Assembly: GCA_030431475.1 (NCBI GenBank)
Contig: JAUIJD010000019.1
Location: 1 to 64,000 of the forward strand
Source: Verrucomicrobiia bacterium
GTDB lineage: Bacteria; Verrucomicrobiota; Verrucomicrobiia; Verrucomicrobiales; Akkermansiaceae
Direction of reading: 5' to 3'
DNA: 64,000 nucleotides
Positions 26,897 to 34,473 of this stretch are shown piece after piece. Made by a program: the position numbers and the translations under genes. The notes under the pieces were generated by a model that was given only the letters and a program-made list of their open reading frames with translations, was not told the DNA's origin and searched no databases. Every line of letters begins with the position of its first letter. Within the stretch, counting starts at the first letter, position 1.

Positions 26897-28828
26897 TCAT
26901 CCCATCCGCTCGTTGGCATCGGCCTCGATCGCGCTCCACAGCGCATCGAGCGACGACGACACCTTCGACTTCGAAGCCGCGAGGTCGTCCGCCGGACCGT
27001 CCTTGCCGAACAGGTAGAACTTGATCTTCGGCTCGGTGCCGGAAGGCCGCACCGCGAACGAACGTCCGTCCGCCAGGTCGACGAAGATCATCTTCTCCTT
27101 CGGCAGCTCGTCGCCCTCCTCGTCGAAAAGGTCCTGATTCGCGAAGTCGCGCACCCGATCGATCGCGGTGCCGTCGAGCTCCGTGGGCGGTGCTTCCGAA
27201 TACGAGGTTGCGAGCGCCTGGATCTTCGCGGCGCCGTCCGCGCCCTCCATCACCATCGCCTGACCCCGCTCCTCATGATAGCCGAACTCGGTGTAGATCG
27301 TGTCCAGCAGGTCCGGCAGTGTCGTGCCCACCGACTTCGCATACGCCGCCACCTCGGCGAACATCACGGCGGCCCCGTTGGCATCCTTGTCGCGGACGAA
27401 GTCGCAGCCGAGATAGCCATAGCTCTCCTCGCCGCCGAAGAGGAAGAACCGGGAATACTCGAGCCGGAGCTTGCGCGTCGTGTCCTCGTCGAGATCCCGG
27501 TAGTCGCCTCCTTTCTTGTCGGCCGGGATCGCCCCCTCGTACTTGCCGAGCTTGGAGGCGATGTACTTGAACCCGGTCAGCGTGTTGACCACGCCCAGTC
27601 CGAACTTCGCCGCGATCGCGCTCTGCAGCTCGGTCGTCACGTAGGTCTTCACGATCACCGCACGGGCCCGGGTCGTGTCGTTGAGCCATCCGATGTCGAA
27701 GGCGGTCTTCGAGCGATACCAGCACATCAGCGAACCGATCTGGTTTCCTGTGAGAAGCCGCATCTCGCCCTTGCCGTCGCGGGCCACCACGCCCATCCGG
27801 TCGCTGTCGGGATCGGTGCCGATCACGATCTCGGCACCCTCCTCCTCGGCCTGGGCCACCGCCATCTCCAGCGCCGCCGCATTCTCCGGGTTCGGCGACT
27901 TCACCGTCGGAAACCGGCCGTCCCGCACGTCCTGCCCGGCCACCGTCGACACCTCGAAACCCAGCTCGCGGAGCATCGGCACCGTGATGTGCCCGCCGGT
28001 GCCGTGGAGGTTGGTGAAGACCACCTTCGCCGATCCCCCCTCGAGCAACTGCGGCTGCATCAGCAGCGACTTCAGCTTGTCCATGTAGCGGCGATCCATC
28101 TCCTCACCGAGGATCGTCACACTCCCCCGCTCCGGCTCGGGCAGAGGCTCGTAGACCTCGCTCTCGATGGCGTTGACCGCATTGATGATGCCCGAAGCGT
28201 GCGGCTCGACGATCTGCGCGCCGTCGTTGAAGTAGGCCTTGAAACCGTTGTCGTGCGAAGGGTTGTGACTGGCGGTCAGCACCACCCCGGCATCCGCCCG
28301 AAGCTCGCGGACCGCGAAGGACAGCTGCGGCGTCGAACGCGCGTCCTCGAACAGGAACGCATCTCCTCCGAGGTCGGCGGTGACCCGGGCGCAGAACTCC
28401 GCGAAGTCGCGCGAGAAGTGCCGCGTGTCGTGGGCGAAGACCAGCTTCGGTTTCCGTCCCTCGCCGACCGCCGTCCGGGCATACTCGACCAGCCCCCGGA
28501 CCGCCCGGGAGACGTTGAAGAAGTTCATCGTCGCGGTGCCGACGCAGGGATGCTCCGGGCGCTCGTTGGGCCCACCCGCGCCCTGCTCGACGCTCGTCAC
28601 CACCCGTCCGATCGTGCGTCCGCGCAGTCCGCCGGTGCCGAAGGCCAGCGTCTTGAAGAAGCGGTCGTTCAGCTCCTGCCACTCCCCCTTCTCGGCCAGC
28701 TCGCGGATCGCCGTCCCGGCCAGCGGACCGGAGGCGCCGGCCAACAGGAGGTCAATGTTCTCGCGGGAGCTCTTCAGGAGATGGCCGGCGGCGGCCGCTT
28801 GGTCGAGTAGGGCTGACAAGTCGCTCAT
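26897..28828 (-). CDS. Phosphomannomutase/phosphoglucomutase
   Basis: Alpha-D-phosphohexomutase interconverting hexose 1- and 6-phosphates. The 643-residue protein has the active-site phosphoserine loop GVVLTASHNPSHDNGFK, the metal loop IVIGTDPDSDRMGVV, the sugar-binding FFLFGGEESYGYLG and the phosphate-binding C-terminal RPSGTEPKIKFYLFG. The long N-terminus and TGGLRGRTIGRV segment place it with the large PGM2/PgcA-like subfamily. Start ATG 28828 is chosen; an in-frame ATG at 28852 is nearly as good and would approach the divergent methyltransferase start. Confidence 0.93.
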   Translation of the reverse strand: MSDLSALLDQAAAAGHLLKSSRENIDLLLAGASGPLAGTAIRELAEKGEWQELNDRFFKTLAFGTGGLRGRTIGRVVTSVEQGAGGPNERPEHPCVGTATMNFFNVSRAVRGLVEYARTAVGEGRKPKLVFAHDTRHFSRDFAEFCARVTADLGGDAFLFEDARSTPQLSFAVRELRADAGVVLTASHNPSHDNGFKAYFNDGAQIVEPHASGIINAVNAIESEVYEPLPEPERGSVTILGEEMDRRYMDKLKSLLMQPQLLEGGSAKVVFTNLHGTGGHITVPMLRELGFEVSTVAGQDVRDGRFPTVKSPNPENAAALEMAVAQAEEEGAEIVIGTDPDSDRMGVVARDGKGEMRLLTGNQIGSLMCWYRSKTAFDIGWLNDTTRARAVIVKTYVTTELQSAIAAKFGLGVVNTLTGFKYIASKLGKYEGAIPADKKGGDYRDLDEDTTRKLRLEYSRFFLFGGEESYGYLGCDFVRDKDANGAAVMFAEVAAYAKSVGTTLPDLLDTIYTEFGYHEERGQAMVMEGADGAAKIQALATSYSEAPPTELDGTAIDRVRDFANQDLFDEEGDELPKEKMIFVDLADGRSFAVRPSGTEPKIKFYLFGKDGPADDLAASKSKVSSSLDALWSAIEADANERMG

Positions 28829-28859
28829 TTCGCGCTGGATGCTAGCGCGCATCTCCGCC

Positions 28860-29768
28860 ATGGCAATGCCCCCCATGCGACATCTCCTCCAGCAGGCCGT
28901 CGATCGGCGTCAGTCCCTCCCCGACGGGGAGACCGACGCCTTCCGGGTGTTCGACGGCGCCGGCGACGGGCTCGACGGGCTCGAGATCGACGCCTTCGCC
29001 GGTCGCTGGCTGGTTTCCACCCGCGACGCCGCCATCCCCGGAGGAATGCTCGACGCCCTGCGCGACACCGGGCGAACCCTCTACCACAAGCGCCTCGACC
29101 AGCATCAGAAGGAATCGCCCGCCCATCTCTCGGGTCCCCCGTGCACCGAGCCCTTCGTGATCCGCGAGAACGGCCTGCTCTTCGAAGTGTCCTTCTCCTC
29201 CGGCTACTCGCAGGGGATCTTCCTCGACCAGCGGGACAACCGCCGCTGGCTCATCGATGCCACCACGCCCGGCACCACGCTGCTCAATACCTTCGCCTAC
29301 ACCGGCGCCTTCTCCGTCGCCGCCGCCGTCCCGGGGGCGATCACCACCACGCTCGATCTTTCCCAGCCGTATCTCGACTGGGCCCGGCGGAACCTCGAAC
29401 TCAACGGCATCGACCCGGACGGTCACTATTTCTGCAAGGGCGACACCTTCCACTGGCTCCGCCGCTTCGCCAAGCAGGGCCGCCGCTTCGACACCATCGT
29501 CCTCGATCCCCCGACCTTCTCCCGCGACAGGGACGGTCGGGTCTTCCGCGTCGAGAAGGACTACGGCCGCCTGGCCGCCCTCGCCGAACGATGCCTTGCC
29601 GCCGACGGGACCATCCTCGCCTGCACGAACTGCCGACAACTCGACGTCGCGGGTTTCCGCCGCCAGTTGTCCGACGCGCTCCCCCCGGGATTCCGGATCG
29701 AAGCGCTTCCGATGCCGCCGGACTTCACCGGAGAACCCTATCTCAAGTCCCTGCGGCTGAGCCGCTGA
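28860..29768 (+). CDS. Class I SAM-dependent rRNA methyltransferase (RlmI-like)
   Basis: A 302-residue methyltransferase related to RlmI/RlmK 23S rRNA (cytosine-C5) enzymes: the RlmI-type beta-hairpin region LLFEVSFSSGYSQGIFLDQRDNRRWL, SAM motif I NTFAYTGAFSVAAA, TTLDLSQPYLDWARRNLELNG, then FDTIVLDPPTFSR and ILACTNCRQL. It lacks the N-terminal PUA domain of E. coli RlmI, so the target RNA is uncertain. ATGs at 28860, 28866 and 28875 are all possible. It is divergent from the mutase gene and ends only 3 bases from the convergent lipoprotein gene. Confidence 0.88.
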   Translation: MAMPPMRHLLQQAVDRRQSLPDGETDAFRVFDGAGDGLDGLEIDAFAGRWLVSTRDAAIPGGMLDALRDTGRTLYHKRLDQHQKESPAHLSGPPCTEPFVIRENGLLFEVSFSSGYSQGIFLDQRDNRRWLIDATTPGTTLLNTFAYTGAFSVAAAVPGAITTTLDLSQPYLDWARRNLELNGIDPDGHYFCKGDTFHWLRRFAKQGRRFDTIVLDPPTFSRDRDGRVFRVEKDYGRLAALAERCLAADGTILACTNCRQLDVAGFRRQLSDALPPGFRIEALPMPPDFTGEPYLKSLRLSR

Positions 29769-29771
29769 GGA

Positions 29772-30227
29772 TCACTTCGCCGGAAGCAGCCAGACGCCCT
29801 GGTGGTAGGACTTCCCGGTGGCGTCCTCGAACACCTGCAGGTAGGCGCGCGTGAAGCCGCGCTTCTGCATCTTCAGGTCGATTTGATAGAACTCCTCGGT
29901 GGTCAGCCCCCAGAACACGCCCCACTCCTTGTTGGCGCTGGCGTCGAACTTCTTCAGCACGTGGCGATACTGGTGGAAGCCCCCGTTGTTGCGCCCCTCG
30001 ACGTAGGCGAAATAAGTCCCGTCCGCCCGGCCGTCGTACACCACCTGCTGGTCCGCCTTGCTCATCCACGGAGAGAAATCCGAGTCGGAGAACTCCCCAT
30101 CCTTCAAGCTGCTGTATCCACTGCTCATGACTTCATTCGTTGCCGGACCGGCTCCGCCTCCGTTCTTCGTGCACGACACCATCAGAGTGCCCGCCAACAG
30201 ACCCGCGATCATCCAGCCGATTTTCAT
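29772..30227 (-). CDS. Small lipoprotein of unknown function
   Basis: A 151-residue protein with a lipoprotein-type signal (AGTLMVSC, C19). The mature part is unrecognised: a G/S-rich linker, then a compact domain with VVYDGRADGTYFAYVEGRNNGGFHQYRHVLKKFDA and GVFWGLTTEEFYQIDLKMQKRGFTRAYLQVFEDATGKSYHQGVWLLP. The second half resembles the YHQGVWL-type ends of beta-propeller-like 'polyglycine hydrolase' repeats (RYSAVWV... motif), which is only a resemblance. Start 30227 is set by the signal. It is followed 81 bases upstream on its strand by ispE. Confidence 0.7.
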   Translation of the reverse strand: MKIGWMIAGLLAGTLMVSCTKNGGGAGPATNEVMSSGYSSLKDGEFSDSDFSPWMSKADQQVVYDGRADGTYFAYVEGRNNGGFHQYRHVLKKFDASANKEWGVFWGLTTEEFYQIDLKMQKRGFTRAYLQVFEDATGKSYHQGVWLLPAK

Positions 30228-30308
30228 GCCCCACGGGATAGGGAGCAATCCCATTCCTGACAAGCCGCAAGCGTCGCCCCCGCCCCAAAGCCGTGACATG
30301 CCCGGGGA

Positions 30309-31157
30309 TCAGCCCTCCGCCGCGCGACTCGCCGCCGCCTCACCACTCCACGCCCACAGCGTCGGATCCAGCTCCGCCCGTGCTGCACCGATCAGCGCCT
30401 CCGCCGACCCCGGCTCCCGAAGTACGGCGAACATCGTGGATCCCGAACCGCTCATCAGCGCCCCCGCGACCTCCGGGCGAGCCCTCAGCCATTCCTTCAT
30501 CTCGGCGAGAAAGACGTATTTGGAGAACACCGGACGCTCGAGATCATTGACCAGCTCGCCCCACGCGAAGCCCTGAGGTTCGTAGTCCACCCCCGCCAGC
30601 GCGGGCGCATCCCCCCACCGCCCGTAGGCCTCCGGCGTCGACACCCCGAAGGCCGGCTTGAGCAACACCACCGGGAGCGGCGGCAGCTCCGGCCCCGTCT
30701 CAAGACGCTCGCCCCGCCCCGCCACCCGGGCCACGGGAGGACCGATGAAGAACGGGATGTCGGAGCCGATCGAAGCCGCCAGCTCCGCCAACCGGCCGGT
30801 TCCGAGGCCGGTCTCGAAATGATCGTCCAGCGCCCGGAGCATGGAGGCGGCGTCGCTGCTACCACCTCCCAGGCCCGCGCCGTGCGGGATGACCTTCTCC
30901 AGGCGGATCCGCAGCCGATCCGCCCTTCCCGTCGCCTCGCGGAAGATCCGGAGCGCCTTCAGCACCAGATTCGAGTCGTCCACCGGCACCCCCGGCGTGT
31001 CGCACTCGAAGCCATCCGCTTCCGCCGCGCCGATCTCGATCCGGTCGCACAGCCCCGGCAGGGCGACCATCACCGACTCGATGTCGTGAAACCCGTCCTT
31101 CCGCCGCCGCAGGACCCGCAGGGAAAGATTCAGCTTGGCCGGCGCCTCGATGATCAC
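30309..31157 (-). CDS. ispE: 4-diphosphocytidyl-2-C-methyl-D-erythritol kinase
   Basis: GHMP kinase of the MEP isoprenoid pathway. The 282-residue protein has the N-terminal EAPAKLNLSLRVLRRRKDGFHDIESVMV, the GHMP ATP loop PHGAGLGGGSSDAAS at 91-105, and the C-terminal substrate loop GALMSGSGSTMFAVL. Length is standard. The start is GTG at 31157, preceded by pgeF with a 7-base gap, so the two form an operon. Confidence 0.94.
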   Translation of the reverse strand: MIIEAPAKLNLSLRVLRRRKDGFHDIESVMVALPGLCDRIEIGAAEADGFECDTPGVPVDDSNLVLKALRIFREATGRADRLRIRLEKVIPHGAGLGGGSSDAASMLRALDDHFETGLGTGRLAELAASIGSDIPFFIGPPVARVAGRGERLETGPELPPLPVVLLKPAFGVSTPEAYGRWGDAPALAGVDYEPQGFAWGELVNDLERPVFSKYVFLAEMKEWLRARPEVAGALMSGSGSTMFAVLREPGSAEALIGAARAELDPTLWAWSGEAAASRAAEG

Positions 31158-31164
31158 GGCCCGA

Positions 31165-31866
31165 TCATGCCGCCCCGTCCCGCATGATCAACGCCAACAT
31201 GCGACCCGTCCGCCCCTTCTCCATGCGATAGCTGTACCATCGGTCCAGGTCGGCCGCGGTGTCGAAGCCCGCATCGTGATAGGTACCCACTCCCAGCGCC
31301 GCGGCCTGCCGACCGATCTCCGCCGCGAAGTCCACCTCGTAGTGCGGTGGGCGGATGCACGGTCCCAGCACCACCACCACATCGGACGCCCGGGTCCCGA
31401 AGGCCCCCGCCATCGCCTCCACCCCGGCCTTGAGAATGTTCCCCTCCGTTCCCTTCTTCCCCGAGTGCAGCAATCCGACCACTCCGGTCGCCCGGTCCGC
31501 CAGCCAGATCGGCCCGCAATCGGCAACGTAAATCCCCAGCACCTGGCCCACCTCTCCGGTCACCAGGCCGTCGACACCCGAGACCATCGATGCCGGAGCC
31601 AACGGGACGCGCGACGCTGTCGCGCCCGCCTCACCCGTCACATCCGCCCCACTCGACACCACCGCCACCTGGTTCCCATGCACCTGCTCGGCGCGCCACC
31701 AGTCGGGCTGCCCGAATGCCTCCCGCACCCGCGCCTCGTGATTCGGCCGCAGGCGCTCGAGCACCTCGTCCCGCTCACCGTTCACCGCCACCCCGGGCAC
31801 CCGCTCGATAAAGTCCACCTTGAGCCCCGCCATCTCGTGCAGCGGCTCCAGAAAATCATGTGACAT
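31165..31866 (-). CDS. pgeF: Purine nucleoside phosphorylase / laccase-domain protein (YfiH family)
   Basis: Member of the Cu-oxidase_4/YfiH family. Characterised members are Zn-dependent purine nucleoside phosphorylases/adenosine deaminases, and YfiH also acts in peptidoglycan-precursor editing. The 233-residue protein shows the conserved metal ligands H63 in EQVHGN, C117 in VADCGP and H134 in LLHSGKKG, with VDGLVTGEVGQVLGIYVADC between them. The more usual HAGWRG motif is replaced by HSGKKG, a variant seen in some verrucomicrobial members. Start 31866 is chosen because the extension to 31959 has no conserved sequence. Operon with ispE. Confidence 0.88.
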   Translation of the reverse strand: MSHDFLEPLHEMAGLKVDFIERVPGVAVNGERDEVLERLRPNHEARVREAFGQPDWWRAEQVHGNQVAVVSSGADVTGEAGATASRVPLAPASMVSGVDGLVTGEVGQVLGIYVADCGPIWLADRATGVVGLLHSGKKGTEGNILKAGVEAMAGAFGTRASDVVVVLGPCIRPPHYEVDFAAEIGRQAAALGVGTYHDAGFDTAADLDRWYSYRMEKGRTGRMLALIMRDGAA

Positions 31867-31984
31867 GCCCCAGCCTCCCCCGCTGCGCGCGCGTGCCAAG
31901 TGTAGAGTTTCCGAGCCGGAATCGGAGAGCACGCCCAGCCGGGCGGCGGCCACTCGCACTCAGAACGCCCCGATCCGACCTCCC

Positions 31985-32029
31985 AAAAAGAGAGCGCCCC
32001 CGTCACAGCACTGAAGTGACGAGGGCGCT
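31985..32029 (-). terminator. Rho-independent terminator of marR
   Basis: A 14-bp stem with one mismatch (AGCGCCCcCGTCAC at 31993-32006, GTGACGaGGGCGCT at 32016-32029) and a 9-base loop, followed on the minus strand by CTCTTTTT at 31992-31985. It lies 42 bases after the marR stop. Confidence 0.88.
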
Positions 32030-32071
32030 TGGAATTCGCCTGATATCGGGGGGATGTCTAGCAACAGCGGC

Positions 32072-32533
32072 TCACGCCATCTCGCGGCCCTCGAGGGCGC
32101 GCTTGGTATGTTCGACCGATTCCACCTGATCCTCGTCCATCTCGGAGAGGAGTCCGGCGAGATCCGTCGCGATTTCCTTCCGCATTTTCGAGACAAGTTC
32201 GACACCCTTCTGAGTGATTCGAACCATGATCTTGCGTCGGTCTTCGGCGGCGTGAACACGCTCCACATACCCCAGTTTTTCCAAACGATCGACGAGGCCG
32301 GTGGCCGCGGCGGTCGAGTGACCCATCTTCTTCGCGATATCCGACATCGTCAGATATTCCTCGCTCGAAAGGTAGGCCAGTAGGAAGAATTGAGGGAATG
32401 ATACGTTGCCTTTGTTGAGTTTGGTCGAGAGGTTCAGGATGCAGCTGCGCTGCGTGAACAGGACGAAGTCAGCAAGACGATCCGCATCGGCGTGCAGCGA
32501 AGAGCCTTTGGGGCTCGGGGTGCTCAGTTTCAT
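32072..32533 (-). CDS. MarR-family transcriptional regulator
   Basis: A 153-residue winged-helix repressor/activator. It has the MarR layout: an N-terminal dimerisation helix, GNVSFPQFFLLAYLSSEEYLTMSDIAKKMGHSTAAATGLVDRLEKLGYVERVHAAEDRRKIMVRITQKG (recognition helix STAAATGLVDRLEKLG, wing AEDRRKIMV), then C-terminal dimer helices. No neighbouring efflux or catabolic gene is divergent from it. It seems monocistronic, with its own terminator and an AT-rich leader containing a palindrome that could be an autoregulatory operator. Confidence 0.9.
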   Translation of the reverse strand: MKLSTPSPKGSSLHADADRLADFVLFTQRSCILNLSTKLNKGNVSFPQFFLLAYLSSEEYLTMSDIAKKMGHSTAAATGLVDRLEKLGYVERVHAAEDRRKIMVRITQKGVELVSKMRKEIATDLAGLLSEMDEDQVESVEHTKRALEGREMA

Positions 32534-32548
32534 GGCTGGTTTTAGTGT

Positions 32549-32566
32549 TCATGTTTCGGGACATGT
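32549..32566. promoter_or_regulatory. Candidate MarR operator palindrome
   Basis: TCATGTTTCGGGACATGT contains the inverted repeat CATGT / ACATG with a 6-base centre (32550-32565), located 17-32 bases upstream of the marR start codon, between the candidate promoter and the ATG. MarR proteins often bind such short palindromes to repress their own gene. No binding evidence exists. Confidence 0.4.
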
Positions 32567-32592
32567 AAGGGAGCACAGCCTTTGCGGGGAGA

Positions 32593-32622
32593 AAGCTAGC
32601 AATCCCCCCTGACCTTAAGCAA
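32593..32622 (-). promoter_or_regulatory. Candidate sigma-70 promoter for marR
   Basis: On the minus strand TTGCTT (32622-32617) and TAGCTT (32598-32593) are spaced by 18 bases within one of the most AT-rich intergenic stretches of the window. This would give a leader of roughly 50 bases containing the CATGT/ACATG palindrome. Confidence 0.4.
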
Positions 32623-32669
32623 GACCAAATTGTAAAAAAACCGCCACCTATCTGGGTTTCCTTTTAAAA

Positions 32670-33047
32670 TCAGGGGCTGGAGGGCGAAACTTTTTCATCA
32701 ACCGGGGCTTCCACGACCTCTTCTTCGGGTGTCGGGCGCGCGAAAACCGCATCGCCCACCTCCACGGTCCCTCCCTTGACGTCGGCGGCGGCGTAGCGGC
32801 CGGCCCTCTCCCCGGTGATCACCAGGCTGGCCGCCCGGTCCTCTTCGCCGCGGGTGGTCAGGATCAGACCCTCGCCCAGCTTCAGGTCGTCGAAGCCCTG
32901 GACCAGCACGAAGCCGTCGGCCCCGTGCACCGAGGCGACCCGCCCGACCAGCCGCGGACCTTCCGGCTCGGGCTCCGATTCCTCCTCCGAGAACCAGCCG
33001 CAGGCGGAAAGGGCAAGGCAGAGCATGGGGATGACAAGTCGTAGCAT
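32670..33047 (-). CDS. Small lipoprotein of unknown function
   Basis: A 125-residue lipoprotein with a clear lipobox (LSAC, C16), an acidic linker (EEESEPEPEG), then a small beta-rich domain LVGRVASVHGADGFVLVQGFDDLKLGEGLILTTRGEEDRAASLVITGERAGRYAAADVKGGTVEVGDAVFARP. The latter resembles the FlgT/CsgG-associated or 'hypothetical with SH3-like barrel' domains that carry a G-x-V..GD.V pattern. The function is unknown. ATG 33047 is chosen because it gives a compact signal peptide. It is followed by the marR promoter region. Confidence 0.72.
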   Translation of the reverse strand: MLRLVIPMLCLALSACGWFSEEESEPEPEGPRLVGRVASVHGADGFVLVQGFDDLKLGEGLILTTRGEEDRAASLVITGERAGRYAAADVKGGTVEVGDAVFARPTPEEEVVEAPVDEKVSPSSP

Positions 33048-33286
33048 CAGGACACCAAGCGACACCGATTCCGCCTCCGGTTCAAGCGACGCGTGCTGCC
33101 GCGCTCAGCGGCGGGTGTGTCGTCGCCCCCGTCACGACCGCTCCCTCCTGATCCGGAGGTCCCGCCGCCCGAGAGTCCGGGATTCGGGGGGGCGTGATCC
33201 GGCGCCTCGTCATCCGTGCACAATTTTCCTCGCGGGCGATTGACCTCCCCGCCTCCCTGTGTTCAACCTCCCGCCGACCCGCACCC

Positions 33287-33376
33287 GGACCGGTGGCTGA
33301 GTGGTCGAAAGCGCTCCCCTGCTAAGGGAGTATACCGGAAACGGTATCGAGGGTTCGAATCCCTCCCGGTCCGCCA
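33287..33376 (+). tRNA. tRNA-Ser(GCT)
   Basis: A 90-base class II tRNA with CCA encoded. Acceptor stem GGACCGG pairs with CCGGTCC and the discriminator is G. The D-arm is GTGGCTGAGTGGTCGAAAGC, the anticodon stem CTCCC/GGGAG encloses the loop CTGCTAA (anticodon GCT, reading AGC/AGU), there is a long variable arm TATACCGGAAACGGTATC, and the T-arm is GAGGGTTCGAATCCCTC. Its 3' CCA begins a 13-bp hairpin. The last 19 bases recur exactly at 33547-33565. Confidence 0.97.
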
Positions 33377-33415
33377 CGACCCGACCTCAGCTTGCTGGGG
33401 TCGGGTCGTGGCGTT
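33374..33415 (+). terminator. Terminator hairpin beginning at the tRNA-Ser CCA
   Basis: A perfect 13-bp stem (CCACGACCCGACC at 33374-33386 with GGTCGGGTCGTGG at 33399-33411) with a 12-base loop, followed by CGTTTT. The left arm uses the encoded CCA end of the tRNA, so the hairpin and the mature tRNA 3' end are mutually exclusive in the precursor. Confidence 0.7.
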
Positions 33416-33440
33416 TTCGGGGTGGGCGGAGATCGCTGGC

Positions 33441-33885
33441 GAGCGAAGCGAGGCCGGGTTTGAATTCAGGAAGCCGACCCTGTCGGCGGCATCCGCCCGG
33501 TGCCCGGCGGGCACCCAAACTGGAATGGCCAGAGCGGAGCGGCGGCAATCCCTCCCGGTCCGCCAGACCCCTGTCCAACTCGTTGGACAGGGGTCTGGCG
33601 GTTCTGGGCGGGAGGCAGTCCCTACCGAAGCAACGCGAAGGAGGGTTTGAAAACAGGAAGCCGATCCTATCGGCGGCATCCTCCTGCGATCCCGCATCCG
33701 CGGGAGAGCCAAACTGGTTTGGCGTGAGGAGCGCAGCGACGAGGGCAATTCAGGAAGCCGATTCTATCGGCGGCATCCTCCCGGTGCCCGGCGGGGCACC
33801 CAAACTGGAATGGCTTGTCCGCCGTAGCTCGAAGGGCGAAGGAGGAAGCGGCGGCAATCCCTTCCGCTCCTCACCCGCCATCACC
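33441..33885. repeat. Structured repeat array downstream of tRNA-Ser with tRNA 3'-end copies
   Basis: Three related units. Core copies lie at about 33460-33529, 33647-33723 and 33746-33814, sharing CAGGAAGCCGA..(C/T)CT(G/A)TCGGCGGCATCC, then a small hairpin (GGTGCCC/GGGCACC, or CCCGC/GCGGG in copy 2), then CAAACTGGAATGGC. Copy 1 leads into AGCGGCGGC followed by an exact 19-base copy of the tRNA-Ser 3' end (33547-33565), which opens a 20-bp perfect palindrome (33560-33601). Copy 3 ends in AGCGGCGGC and a degraded tRNA end (from 33856). No credible gene lies here. The array explains the otherwise empty 33377-33870. Confidence 0.85.
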
Positions 33886-34242
33886 CGGCACCTTCTTGGC
33901 AGCCGCCAGCAGTGCCTTGAGCACCTTCCTTGCTTCCGCCCGCGACTCGAAACGAAGGATGTGACGCACACTCCGCGAGGCCGGCGCTCCCCGGTGATCC
34001 ACCGGCTCCACTTCCGCCGTCCGGATCACGATGGCCGCTCCGCCTTCCGGATCATCCCCCCACCCCTGCATTTCAATCGAGGTCACGTGGGCGACCGCCA
34101 GAAAGCGATCGACGTCGTGGTGTTCGCCGCTCTCCCTCAGGTGAATGAACCCCTCCGGAGGATCGGACACCATTTTCAGTGCATCGCCCGCCAGGGGAAA
34201 GACCAGGGATGAGGCAAGAATCAGGGAACGAAGCGTGCGCAT
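33871..34242 (-). CDS. Small secreted protein of unknown function
   Basis: A 123-residue protein with a signal peptide (MRTLRSLILASSLVFPLAGDA). The mature region has LKMVSDPPEGFIHLRESGEHHDVDRFLAVAHVTSIEMQGW followed by IVIRTAEVEPVDHRG and a basic helix RFESRAEARKVLKALLAAAKKV, which looks like a small PH-like or MoaE-like alpha/beta unit. I do not recognise it. The start at 34242 follows the signal; an in-frame extension to 34467 is not supported. Its 3' end abuts the tRNA-Ser repeat array. Confidence 0.62.
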   Translation of the reverse strand: MRTLRSLILASSLVFPLAGDALKMVSDPPEGFIHLRESGEHHDVDRFLAVAHVTSIEMQGWGDDPEGGAAIVIRTAEVEPVDHRGAPASRSVRHILRFESRAEARKVLKALLAAAKKVPGDGG

Positions 34243-34473
34243 GAGGCGTTTGGGGTGAGGGTCTGCATCACGCCGAGATGTCACGCGGCCCGGCGTGGAA
34301 GCGCTGCCGGCCCGGCCCTCACGGCGGTCCAATGCCCTACCCTTCTGCCTATTTCGCCACAAGATGCTTCGCCACAAGACCGCGGGACCGAACCGCCTCG
34401 CGCCGACCGGAGCTTGACCGCCGGTTGTCGTCTCCGCTTGGTATGGACCATCCTTTCTCCATCCCATCGTTCC

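Noticed and set aside
33287-33565. attL/attR of an integrated element at tRNA-Ser
   Set aside because: The 19-nt duplication could mimic att sites, but only about 170 bases of repeat lie between the copies, with no integrase, and the hairpin context is repeated too. A repeat-unit origin is more likely.
33441-33885. CRISPR array in the repeats after tRNA-Ser
   Set aside because: Units are long, unequal, diverged and not separated by uniform spacers, and no cas genes are near.
33301-34212. Long plus-strand frame running out of tRNA-Ser
   Set aside because: It reads through the tRNA, the hairpins and the repeat array. The 'protein' is repeated tRNA and repeat sequence.
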